Below the pieces are notes generated by a model. That model was not told the origin of the DNA, searched no databases, and saw only the letters and a program-made list of their open reading frames with translations. The position numbers and the translations under genes are program-made. A stretch of 64,000 bases of DNA from CBDCFV01 sp965216425 (lineage in GTDB: Bacteria > Chloroflexota > Dehalococcoidia > Lucifugimonadales > UBA3495): positions 310,001 through 374,000 of the forward strand of contig CBDCFV010000004.1 in NCBI GenBank assembly GCA_965216425.1. The letters are read 5' to 3'. The number at the start of each line of letters is the position of its first letter. Within the stretch, counting starts at the first letter, position 1. Shown here one piece after another: positions 1-7,699 of the stretch.

Positions 1-1
1 T

Positions 2-1534
2 ACCCGCCACGAGGGTGCGGCCATGCACATGGCCGACGGCTACGCAAGGATTACCGGCCAGCCGGCGGTGGGGATGTTTACCGGCGGCCCCGGCTTTTCC
101 AACGCCATTTCCGGCCTGCCTGCGATTTACACCTCTGAAAGCCCGGTCATTTTCGTTGCGGGGTGCGGCGAATTGCCGGAAAAGGGAATGGTGACTTTCC
201 AGGAAATCGACCAGACCGCGATGGCGGCTCCGGTCACCAAGGGCTCGTGGCTAATCCACGACCGCCGCCGGATACCCGAATTCGTGGCAACGGCGTTCCG
301 GACGGCGATGTCGGGCCGCCCGGGCCCAGTGCATTTGACCCTGCCAATAGACTTGCAGGAGCAGGAGATTTCGGAGGAGGAACTGCCCAAGTACCTGCCG
401 CAAGAGTACCGTAGCATGGGGCGTTCCCCGGCTGACCTGTCCTTGGTAGAAGAAGCCTCGGCGCTGCTGCGGCAAGCGCGCCGCCCCGTCATAATTGCGG
501 GCAACCCGGCCCGCTACTCGGTCGCCGCCGAGCAGTTGGAGGCGTTGGCCGAGACCACCGGCATTCCGGTGTTCACCGTGGAGCAGGCCAGGGGACTGTT
601 GGACGACGAGCATCCCCTGTGCTTTGGATACGCGGACGGCGGGTTAAATGCTACGGCACGGCGTTTCCGCGAGGCCGACGTGGTGTTGTTATTGGGAAAG
701 CGGCTGGACCATCGCTATCGGTACGGTGGCGTCTTTGGAGCCGACGCAAAGATCATCCAAGCAGACCCTTCTCCTGCTGAGATCGGGCGCAACAGAGGAG
801 TTTCCGTCGGGCTGCTGGGCGACTTGGGGGCCATAGTAGACCAATTGACCAGTGCGGCGGCCAAGGGAAGCAAGACCGATATATCCGCATGGGTGGACCA
901 ACTGCGCCAGGACCGCAAGACTTGGATAGAGGAACTGGAGAGCAAGGCCACCGGCGAGAGTCCAATGCACCCCGTGGACGTATTTACGAAAATCCAGCAT
1001 CTCATCGACCGGGACAGCTTTATAGTAATGGACGGCGGCGATTACGTGCAGTGGGGCCGCTCTTATCTGAAAGCCCGTATGCCGGGCCGGTTTGTCCGCT
1101 TGGGGCCGTTGAGCCACTTGGGCGGCGGCATACCCTACGGAATGGCCGCCAAATTGGCTTACCCGAACAGCAAGGTGTTTGTATTCACCGGCGACGGGGC
1201 TTTCGGGTTCTATCCCATGGAATACGACACCTGTATCCGGCATAACCTGCCCATCACCACGGTGATGGGGAACGACGCGACCTGGGGCATCGACAAGACC
1301 TTCCAACTGGCCTACTTCAATCGTGCCGTGGGTACCGACCTGCGGTTCATACGGTACGACAAGATGGTGGAGGCCATTGGAGGATACGCCGAATATGTAG
1401 AGAGCCCCGATGAAGTGGCTCCGGCGGTGGAACGGGCCGTTAACTCGGGCCGCCCATCCTTGGTGAACGTGATGGTGCGCTCGGGCGCAAGTCCCTTCGC
1501 GGAGGCGGTTATTGCGCGGCGTCAGAGGAGCTAG
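2..1534 (+). CDS. ThDP-dependent enzyme, acetolactate-synthase-like (5' truncated)
   Basis: The reading frame is open to the window edge, so the start lies upstream; the first visible residues, TRHEGAAMHMADGYAR, are the N-terminal cofactor-activating glutamate region of the acetolactate synthase/benzoylformate decarboxylase family. A C-terminal ThDP-Mg motif starts at GDGAFGF and ends at the N of MGNDATWG, with the usual spacing of about 30 residues. About 510 residues are visible against about 550 for the family, so only a few dozen are missing. Such enzymes decarboxylate or ligate 2-oxo acids in the cytoplasm. The substrate cannot be fixed from sequence: acetolactate synthase, oxalyl-CoA decarboxylase and related enzymes all remain possible, and no small regulatory subunit (ilvN) follows. 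The gene ends 260 bp before the first reductive-dehalogenase-like gene, which has its own promoter. Confidence 0.88.
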   Translation, partial: TRHEGAAMHMADGYARITGQPAVGMFTGGPGFSNAISGLPAIYTSESPVIFVAGCGELPEKGMVTFQEIDQTAMAAPVTKGSWLIHDRRRIPEFVATAFRTAMSGRPGPVHLTLPIDLQEQEISEEELPKYLPQEYRSMGRSPADLSLVEEASALLRQARRPVIIAGNPARYSVAAEQLEALAETTGIPVFTVEQARGLLDDEHPLCFGYADGGLNATARRFREADVVLLLGKRLDHRYRYGGVFGADAKIIQADPSPAEIGRNRGVSVGLLGDLGAIVDQLTSAAAKGSKTDISAWVDQLRQDRKTWIEELESKATGESPMHPVDVFTKIQHLIDRDSFIVMDGGDYVQWGRSYLKARMPGRFVRLGPLSHLGGGIPYGMAAKLAYPNSKVFVFTGDGAFGFYPMEYDTCIRHNLPITTVMGNDATWGIDKTFQLAYFNRAVGTDLRFIRYDKMVEAIGGYAEYVESPDEVAPAVERAVNSGRPSLVNVMVRSGASPFAEAVIARRQRS

Positions 1535-1711
1535 ACTCTTAAATGACACGCTTGGTCTCCTCGCCCGGCGAGGCCGTCATCCAGTGTTCGGGCCAGTGGA
1601 CCATGTCCTTCAATATAACGGAAGAATCCGTAACCATGCGTCGTAATTCGTCACAATAGTGCCTTGGGCATAGAGTTTTACAGCGAACATGGAAAGCCAT
1701 ATGTCATTCTA

Positions 1712-1740
1712 TTGACAAATATTGAGGCACCGTATATTGT
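1712..1740 (+). promoter_or_regulatory. Sigma70-type promoter of rdhA-like gene 1
   Basis: TTGACA at 1712-1717, a 17-bp spacer and TATTGT at 1735-1740. The same TTGACAAAT/TATYGTA pair with identical 17-bp spacing precedes the second rdhA-like gene, which supports the call. A strong GGGAGGAG ribosome binding site at 1781-1788 precedes the ATG at 1795. Confidence 0.7.
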
Positions 1741-1794
1741 ATTCCTCAAGGCTGGGCACTCCAGCCACAAGCATGCTATCGGGAGGAGCTAGAT

Positions 1795-3081
1795 ATGCTC
1801 AAGATTGGACATGAAATCGTAAGGCCGGGTTACAAATACGGCGATGCGCCGATGACCATTCCCGTGCCCGAAGAATTGGAAACCGTCCCCGGCATTCCTA
1901 TTAACGACCGGGAAGTTGACTGGTATGCCAGGGAGTATCCCCTGGAGTCCATTAACTACACCGAGCGTGCATCCCGCGACTGGGCGAACAACCTTCGGGA
2001 CGAACACGCTGAAATGCGTGAGATCCGCAAAGAGCACGACAAGCTCAACCGCGGCCTGATCATCGCCGGACGGATGACCGCAGAAATGGAGCCGACGGCC
2101 GAGCCCACCGGCGAGGACGTCACGGAGTTGATCAAGAACAAAGCCCACCAGTTGGGTTACTTGGAAGCAGGTATTGCTCCTTACGACTTCCGCTACGAGT
2201 ACCAGAGCAAGAAGGGCTTCACCAGCCTTCCTCATGCCATCTGCTTGGCCTACGAGCAGGACTATGAGCCGACCCAGACGATCCCCAGCATCGACGCTGA
2301 GATCGTGCACTCCAGCACTTACCGGACGCAGGCCGCAGCCGGGTTGGAGTTGGGCAACTTCATCCGTTCGCTGGGATACAAGGCCCACGTAATCCACTCT
2401 TCTGACGCCACCGGGCCGGTCATCCCCATGTTCGTGGAAGCTGGCTTGGGACAGTTGGGCGCCTGTGGTTACCTGTTGACCCCGCACGCCGGCAACCGCA
2501 ACCGGTTGATGATGGTCACCACCGATGCCAACGTCACCCATGACAAGCCCATTGACTACGGCATCCACGCATTCTGCCAGGTATGCCAGGTCTGCGTGAA
2601 CCGCTGCCCGGGCCGCGCCCTGATGCGCGACAAGATCTGGTGGCGTGGGTTGGAAAAGAATAAGTTGTACTTCAAGCGCTGCCGTCCCGTAATGGCCCGT
2701 TACTTGGGCTGTGGCATCTGCATGAAGGTATGCCCCATCCAGAAGTACGGCATGAAGAACGTGATGGAGCACTATGCCGAGACCGGACAGGTGCTGGGCA
2801 AGGGCACCCACGACCTGGAAGGGTACACCATCGAAGGCAAGGGCTATTTCGGCCCCGGTGAACTGCCGGTATTCGACCGTGGCTTCTTCGACATGCCCCA
2901 GGGCAGCATCGAGGACCATGCATTCGATAACTTCAAGAAGCAGGCCGCAGCCGCTGGCGGCGCGATCACCGATGATATGCTCGACGAGCTGAAGACGGAG
3001 ATTAATCGAGCTATGGGCCAGTCCTACGACGCCGTCGGCATGATCGACGACGATCTGGACATCGACGCAGACTACATCTAA
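1795..3081 (+). CDS. Reductive-dehalogenase-like iron-sulfur protein, copy 1
   Basis: This 428-residue protein carries the two [4Fe-4S] signatures of the RdhA family: C261-x2-C264-x2-C267-x3-C271-P and C296-x9-C306-x2-C309-x3-C313-P. Upstream is the conserved block around MFVEAGLGQLGACGYLLTP. RdhA enzymes use a corrinoid and two iron-sulfur clusters to remove halogens reductively. Unlike respiratory RdhA proteins, this one has no twin-arginine leader (it begins MLKIGHEIVRPG), and no rdhB membrane anchor lies beside it, so a cytoplasmic location is inferred. The start is set by GGGAGGAG six bases before the ATG. It is followed by a strong terminator and by a close paralog. It could also act on another substrate through the shared cobamide fold, as the related epoxyqueuosine reductases do. 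Confidence 0.85.
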   Translation: MLKIGHEIVRPGYKYGDAPMTIPVPEELETVPGIPINDREVDWYAREYPLESINYTERASRDWANNLRDEHAEMREIRKEHDKLNRGLIIAGRMTAEMEPTAEPTGEDVTELIKNKAHQLGYLEAGIAPYDFRYEYQSKKGFTSLPHAICLAYEQDYEPTQTIPSIDAEIVHSSTYRTQAAAGLELGNFIRSLGYKAHVIHSSDATGPVIPMFVEAGLGQLGACGYLLTPHAGNRNRLMMVTTDANVTHDKPIDYGIHAFCQVCQVCVNRCPGRALMRDKIWWRGLEKNKLYFKRCRPVMARYLGCGICMKVCPIQKYGMKNVMEHYAETGQVLGKGTHDLEGYTIEGKGYFGPGELPVFDRGFFDMPQGSIEDHAFDNFKKQAAAAGGAITDDMLDELKTEINRAMGQSYDAVGMIDDDLDIDADYI

Positions 3082-3140
3082 AGTCGATTGTCAGGAATGC
3101 GCCGGGCACAAGGTCCGGCGTTAGCCTAGATACTCGTGCA

Positions 3141-3173
3141 CCCGGACCCGTTTGCAACGGGTCCGGGTTTTTT
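3141..3173 (+). terminator. Rho-independent terminator after rdhA-like gene 1
   Basis: A perfect 10-bp stem, CCCGGACCCG (3141-3150) and CGGGTCCGGG (3158-3167), with a 7-nt loop and six T residues following. It separates the two paralogs into independent transcription units. Confidence 0.92.
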
Positions 3174-3282
3174 GTGGCCTCCTGACCGGAATCACTCCAC
3201 GATACCCAGCGTGGAGATTAATATTCTGTTTGCTAGGGATTAGTATTCGTTAAATTGATATACATTTCCCATGAACATAGGG

Positions 3283-3311
3283 TTGACAAATAAATAGGAA
3301 ATAGGTATCGT
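3283..3311 (+). promoter_or_regulatory. Sigma70-type promoter of rdhA-like gene 2
   Basis: TTGACA at 3283-3288, a 17-bp spacer and TATCGT at 3306-3311, matching the promoter of the first paralog in both elements and in spacing. AGGGAGGAG at 3355-3363 is the ribosome binding site for the ATG at 3369. Confidence 0.65.
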
Positions 3312-3368
3312 AAGCGAATTCTTGCGTATCAGCCTACTGAATAGATGTACAATTAGGGAGGAGAATTC

Positions 3369-4640
3369 ATGCTAAAGATAGGCCACGAGATTGTGCGACC
3401 TGGGAGGCATCGGGGTGATGAACCTGTAACTATCCCGGTACCAGAGGAACTAGAGACAGTCCCGGGGATTCCGCTGAACCAGCGCGAGGTTGACTGGTAC
3501 GCCAGAGAGTATCCGCTGGAGACCATGAACATCACAGAGAGGGCCTCCCGCGATTGGGCAAACGCCATTCGCGACACCCACATCGAGATGCGGGAGATCC
3601 GGAAAGAGCATGACAAGCTGAACCGGCCGTTGGTCATGGCTGCCCGTCTCACCGGCGACCAGGATCCCACCGTGGAGCCAACCGGCGGAGACGTTTCCCA
3701 GGATATCAAGGACAAAGCCAAGGACTTGGGATTCCTGGAAGTAGGCATCACCTACTACGATTACCGCTACACCTACCAGAGCAAGAAAGACTATGTGAAG
3801 TTCCCTCACGTCATTTGTTTGGCGTACGAGCAGGACTTCGAGCCCACCCAGACGATCCCCAGCATCGATGCTGAGATCGTGCACTCCAGCACCTACCGGA
3901 CGGAAGGAGCTGCGGCTTTGGAGTTGGCGGCGTACATCAACTCCATCGGCTACCATGCCCAGATCCAGAGCCCCACAGACAACACCGGCCCCTACATTCC
4001 CATGTTCGTAGAAGCTGGCTTGGGACAGTTGGGCGCCTGCGGCTACCTGCTGACTCCGTCAGAGGGTTCCCGCTGCCGCTTGATCATGATCACCACCGAC
4101 GCCAATGTTAGCTACGACAAACCCGTGGACTACGGCATCCACGCATTCTGCCAGGTATGCCAGGTCTGCGTGAACCGCTGCCCGGGCCGCGCCCTGATGC
4201 GCGACAAGATCTGGTGGCGTGGGTTGGAAAAGAATAAGTTGTACTTCAAGCGCTGCCGTCCCATAATGGCCCGTTACTTGGGCTGTGGCATCTGCATGAA
4301 GGTATGCCCCATCCAGAAATATGGCTTGAAGAATGTGATGGAGCACTACGCCGACACCGGACAGGTGTTGGGCAAGGGCACCCACGACCTGGAAGGGTAC
4401 GCCATCGAGGGCAAGGGCTACTTCGGCCCCGGTGAACTGCCGGTATTCGACCGTGGCTTCTTCGACATGCCTCAGGGTGACACCGAAGGATGGGCGTTCG
4501 ATAACTTCAAGAAGCAGGCCGCCGCCGCCGGTGGCGTCATCAGCGATGAGTTGATGGAGAACTTCAGGCAAGAGGTTGCCCGTGGTTTGAGCCAGAGCCG
4601 GGACGACCTTGGCATGATGGAAGAGGAAGACTACATCTAG
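3369..4640 (+). CDS. Reductive-dehalogenase-like iron-sulfur protein, copy 2
   Basis: A 423-residue paralog of the preceding gene, colinear over its whole length, with both cysteine motifs intact (CQVCQVCVNRCP, and a later C followed by CGICMKVCP). It also lacks a Tat leader and has no anchor-protein gene beside it, so a soluble cobamide/iron-sulfur reductase is inferred. The N-terminal half and the C-terminal tail have diverged between the two proteins. DNA around the first and second cluster motifs (4128-4318) is nearly identical to copy 1, including third codon positions, which suggests gene conversion. The gene has its own promoter, ribosome binding site and terminator, so the two copies can be expressed separately. 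Substrate specificity is unknown. Confidence 0.85.
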   Translation: MLKIGHEIVRPGRHRGDEPVTIPVPEELETVPGIPLNQREVDWYAREYPLETMNITERASRDWANAIRDTHIEMREIRKEHDKLNRPLVMAARLTGDQDPTVEPTGGDVSQDIKDKAKDLGFLEVGITYYDYRYTYQSKKDYVKFPHVICLAYEQDFEPTQTIPSIDAEIVHSSTYRTEGAAALELAAYINSIGYHAQIQSPTDNTGPYIPMFVEAGLGQLGACGYLLTPSEGSRCRLIMITTDANVSYDKPVDYGIHAFCQVCQVCVNRCPGRALMRDKIWWRGLEKNKLYFKRCRPIMARYLGCGICMKVCPIQKYGLKNVMEHYADTGQVLGKGTHDLEGYAIEGKGYFGPGELPVFDRGFFDMPQGDTEGWAFDNFKKQAAAAGGVISDELMENFRQEVARGLSQSRDDLGMMEEEDYI

Positions 4641-4676
4641 CAGCGATCCTCAACCACAGACTTCTTCAGGAACCAA

Positions 4677-4710
4677 AAGGCCTCGGTCCGAATCATCGGA
4701 CCGAGGCCTT
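4677..4710. terminator. Strong, probably bidirectional terminator
   Basis: A perfect 14-bp stem, AAGGCCTCGGTCCG (4677-4690) with its complement at 4697-4710, and a 6-nt loop. It lies between the convergent rdhA-like gene 2 and the TIR-protein gene. AATTT follows on the plus strand and CCTTTTGG on the minus strand, so it may stop both transcripts. Confidence 0.85.
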
Positions 4711-4758
4711 AATTTGTGCTTTGAATCTTGACCGGCTGCCAAGGTCAGAAGGAAGTCT

Positions 4759-6027
4759 CTACAACCGGAATTCCTCGTAGGTGGGGATACCGGCAGAACG
4801 CGGTTGAGACGTCAACAAACTCTCCGCCAATCGGGAGAGTTCACCTTGGTACTTCTCGAGGTCAGAGTCTTTGCCGCCCAAGTCGAACACCACATGCTCG
4901 CTGCTGAGGGTGCGGGCCAACCGGTTCCTGCTTTGGCCCAAGCGCCCGCTGGGATCCACCAAGTATAGCAGCCACTCGTCCTTGCTCTGTTGTAGCTGTT
5001 GAGCTTGGGTGATGTCGTTCCGTATCTTCTCGCTGTCCAAGGCGTTGTCGGTGCATAGCACGATCAGCTTGTCGTAGTCCCTCAGCCAACGCTCCACTTC
5101 CTCTTGGTCCGAGGTGCTGTGTCGTTCGACCAACGCACTGCCTCGAAAATCCTCAGAGAACACCCAGCATCGGACGCCTTGAGACTGCAAGTCGGCCTGG
5201 AGAGCTTGGGCGGTGGCGGCGTCCTGGCTGGCGCAAGAGATGAAAAAGTCCCCTGACAACGGCGGGGTCTCTAAAAGAATCCTCTGAAACTCCCGGATGG
5301 AGTCCGGGGTTCCAGCGTTGCGCAAGAAAATGTCCTCAATCCGGCCCCCGGAACGGTACAAAGTATCCAAGCCCACGCTGCTGGGCGCATCGTGGCGGAC
5401 TTGGTCCAACCCCTCCGTCTTGCTCAGGTCACAATTCTGGAACACCGTGTAGCCAACGATGCTGCCCGCAAACTTGGTGGCCGACAGGCTCACGTCATTG
5501 AAGGTTGCCTCGTAGAAATCGGCGTTTTCCAGGATTGCTCCGTCTAAAGTCGAGCGGGTCAACGCCGCCCGATGTAATATGGCGCCGGTCAAGTCTGCGT
5601 CGGTAAAGTTAGCGCCGGTCAGGTTTGTTCTGGAGAGGTTAGTCCCCCGCAGGTTGGCGCCCGACAGGTTGGCATCCGAGAGGACCGCTCGGTCCATGTC
5701 CGCCTCGGACAGGTCCGCCCTCTGTAAGTTGGCCCCCCGCAGGTTCGCCCCGTTAATCAACGACCTGCTCAGGTTCGCTTGTCTCAAGTCAGCCCGGTAC
5801 AGGTGACAGGGATTCAACCGGCACCCTGACAGGTTGGCCCGGGGAAGAGTAGCGCCCATCAGGTCGGAGTCACGCAAGTCGGAGCCTCGAAGGTCCACCT
5901 GCGCCAAGCGGGCGAAGCTCAGGTAAGCCGCATGTAAATCGAAGTTCTCTCCTTGGTGCTCTTCCCGCCAACGCGCAACGGCATCGCGGCCCTGTTTGAC
6001 TATTTGTACTTGCTCCATATTGGCCAT
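4759..6027 (-). CDS. Pentapeptide-repeat protein with C-terminal TIR domain
   Basis: The N-terminal half (about residues 40-210) consists of A(D/N)LxxA pentapeptide repeats such as ANLRGANLQRADLSEADM, which fold as a right-handed beta-helix. The C-terminal part (about residues 260-420) resembles a TIR domain: DFFISCASQD, then a helix, then GVRCWVFSEDFRG and a KLIVLCTDNALDS strand. Bacterial TIR domains often hydrolyse NAD+ or make nucleotide signals in antiphage defence; others are scaffolds. The start at MANMEQ is chosen because GGGAG lies eight bases upstream; an in-frame ATG five codons earlier is possible. The gene is convergent with rdhA-like gene 2 and has no obvious partner sensor, so its function is open. 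Domain calls are firm for the repeats and good for TIR. Confidence 0.82.
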   Translation of the reverse strand: MANMEQVQIVKQGRDAVARWREEHQGENFDLHAAYLSFARLAQVDLRGSDLRDSDLMGATLPRANLSGCRLNPCHLYRADLRQANLSRSLINGANLRGANLQRADLSEADMDRAVLSDANLSGANLRGTNLSRTNLTGANFTDADLTGAILHRAALTRSTLDGAILENADFYEATFNDVSLSATKFAGSIVGYTVFQNCDLSKTEGLDQVRHDAPSSVGLDTLYRSGGRIEDIFLRNAGTPDSIREFQRILLETPPLSGDFFISCASQDAATAQALQADLQSQGVRCWVFSEDFRGSALVERHSTSDQEEVERWLRDYDKLIVLCTDNALDSEKIRNDITQAQQLQQSKDEWLLYLVDPSGRLGQSRNRLARTLSSEHVVFDLGGKDSDLEKYQGELSRLAESLLTSQPRSAGIPTYEEFRL

Positions 6028-6203
6028 TATGGTCGCTCCCAACGGTAAACAAGTCGGACACCCATTCTCATAGGCCTACTACATTAATGCGTAGGTACTG
6101 AGCTTGGGGGAAAGTAAAGGAATTTTAGCACACGGCCCGAGCGGGTGCTAACGTCCAAGCATGGCCCAGGAGGTTGCGGTTATTGAGGTTATTTGATGAG
6201 GCG

Positions 6204-6557
6204 TTAACGGGTGGTGTTGATAATGGCGCGGCGGTGGGTGCCCTCGCCTATCTTTCGGTCCCCTTCAAAGGCTTCAACTTTGAAGGTCAGCCGGTTCCGG
6301 TCCACCTCGATTAACTCGGAGTATGCGGTGATGGTTGCGCCGATGTCCGCCGGCGCCAAGTGGCGGATATTTACTTCAAACCCAACGGAGGTCTGACCTT
6401 CCTCAAGGTGGTCGTGGACCGCTTGGATGGCTGACCGTTCCATCAGACTGATCATGGAAGGCGTGCTGAACTTGTCGACATGCCCGGCGACGTTGTGCTC
6501 GCAAACGAGAGTCTGCCGCTCGCCTTTCAATCCCGGAACGATCTTTGACTCTGCCAT
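6204..6557 (-). CDS. Thioesterase, fluoroacetyl-CoA thioesterase (FlK)-like
   Basis: A single hot-dog-fold domain. Counted from the upstream ATG at 6581, T40, E48 and H74 (in STPSM, LMERS and RHLAP) have exactly the spacing of the FlK triad Thr42/Glu50/His76. FlK hydrolyses fluoroacetyl-CoA and protects cells from the poison; most family members act on other small acyl-CoAs. The ATG at 6557 is preferred because GGAGG sits nine bases upstream in the minus-strand leader; that gives 117 residues. The gene is divergent from argF. Its location a few kilobases from two dehalogenase-like genes is suggestive for organohalogen handling but is not evidence of it. Confidence 0.78.
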   Translation of the reverse strand: MAESKIVPGLKGERQTLVCEHNVAGHVDKFSTPSMISLMERSAIQAVHDHLEEGQTSVGFEVNIRHLAPADIGATITAYSELIEVDRNRLTFKVEAFEGDRKIGEGTHRRAIINTTR

Positions 6558-6722
6558 TTGGTGCTGCCTCCGTATTCGCAATATTCAGTGGGTGTCTATG
6601 ATACCAGATGCTTTGAATAAGGTGACTAACAGCGCAATCAAGCTTGTACTATTGGGATGGGAAACCTCGGCTTGAACCACATCATATATTGAGATATGAT
6701 GCTCCACTGTGAGGTGTGTGGT

Positions 6723-7646
6723 ATGTCGAGCAAACGCGATTTTCTTTCCATTGACAGCCTCAGCCCCAAGGAGACCTTGGACCTTCTCCGTCGGGCTTCC
6801 GAGCTGAAATCGGACCCGACGCCGAAGCCTCTGGATGGTAAAAGCGTCGCTCTTATCTTCGAAAAGCCATCGTTGCGTACGCGGGCCAGTTTTGAGGTGG
6901 GCATCCAGCAGTTGGGAGCGACCTGCGTCTATTTAGGCCAGCAAGAGGTTGGCTTGGGCAGCAGGGAACCCGCGTCGGACGTGGCGAGAGTACTATCGGG
7001 CTATGTAGACTGCATTGTCGCCCGGGTGTTCTCCCATGAAAGCCTTGAAGAACTGGCCGCTTACTCCAGCGTTCCGGTAGTCAATGCACTGTCCGATTGG
7101 GAGCATCCCTGCCAGACAATGGCCGACCTGTTGACCATCCAGGAACACAAAGGCCCCTTGGCTGGGCTACGATTGGCCTTCATTGGTGATGGCAACAACG
7201 TGTCACGGAGCCTTTGCATAGGATTGCCCCGATTGGGTATGAACTTCACGATAGCGGGGCCACGGGGTTACCATCTGGACGAAGAGTCCCTCGCCAAGGC
7301 CCGGCAACTGGCTGCCTCCGGCGAGGCAGTGCAGGTGGAACAGTTCACGGACCCTGCCGACGCGGTAAGCGGCGCCGACGTGGTGTACACCGATGCCTGG
7401 ACCAGCATGGGCCAGGAAGCGGAGTCAGAGGTCCGGAGACGGGCGTTCCAAGGCTACACGGTCGATCCCGCCCTGCTTGCGCAAGCCAACCCAGGCGCTC
7501 TTTTTATGCACGATATGCCGGTGCACTACGGTGAGGAGATACCTCAGGGCATGTTGGAACATGAACAATCAATCGCCTATAGCCAAGCCCACAATCGGCT
7601 GCCCGCTCAGAAGGCGGTTTTGGAATTCATACTGACCGGCGGCTGA
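6723..7646 (+). CDS. argF: Ornithine carbamoyltransferase-like protein
   Basis: A 307-residue aspartate/ornithine carbamoyltransferase family member. Visible motifs are the carbamoyl-phosphate site FEKPSLRTR (residues 47-54), EHPCQ (127-131) and the ornithine-binding loop DAWTSMGQE (224-232). It would make citrulline from ornithine and carbamoyl phosphate in arginine synthesis. The usual HCLP motif near the C-terminus is HDMP here (263-266), so the cysteine of the ornithine site is an aspartate; this may be a lineage variant or a specificity change. The start at 6723 follows GAGGTG; an upstream in-frame ATG at 6696 lacks a ribosome binding site. No other arginine gene is adjacent. Confidence 0.85.
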   Translation: MSSKRDFLSIDSLSPKETLDLLRRASELKSDPTPKPLDGKSVALIFEKPSLRTRASFEVGIQQLGATCVYLGQQEVGLGSREPASDVARVLSGYVDCIVARVFSHESLEELAAYSSVPVVNALSDWEHPCQTMADLLTIQEHKGPLAGLRLAFIGDGNNVSRSLCIGLPRLGMNFTIAGPRGYHLDEESLAKARQLAASGEAVQVEQFTDPADAVSGADVVYTDAWTSMGQEAESEVRRRAFQGYTVDPALLAQANPGALFMHDMPVHYGEEIPQGMLEHEQSIAYSQAHNRLPAQKAVLEFILTGG

Positions 7647-7699
7647 TTGCCGGTGCGGCAGCGCTATCGTCCACAAGCCAAGCCGCGGGAAGGTGCTCA

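Noticed and set aside
127..613. Long antisense frames opposite the ThDP gene, and similar frames opposite most GC-rich genes
   Set aside because: They are shadows of the real genes, with arginine/proline/glycine-rich composition and no family similarity.
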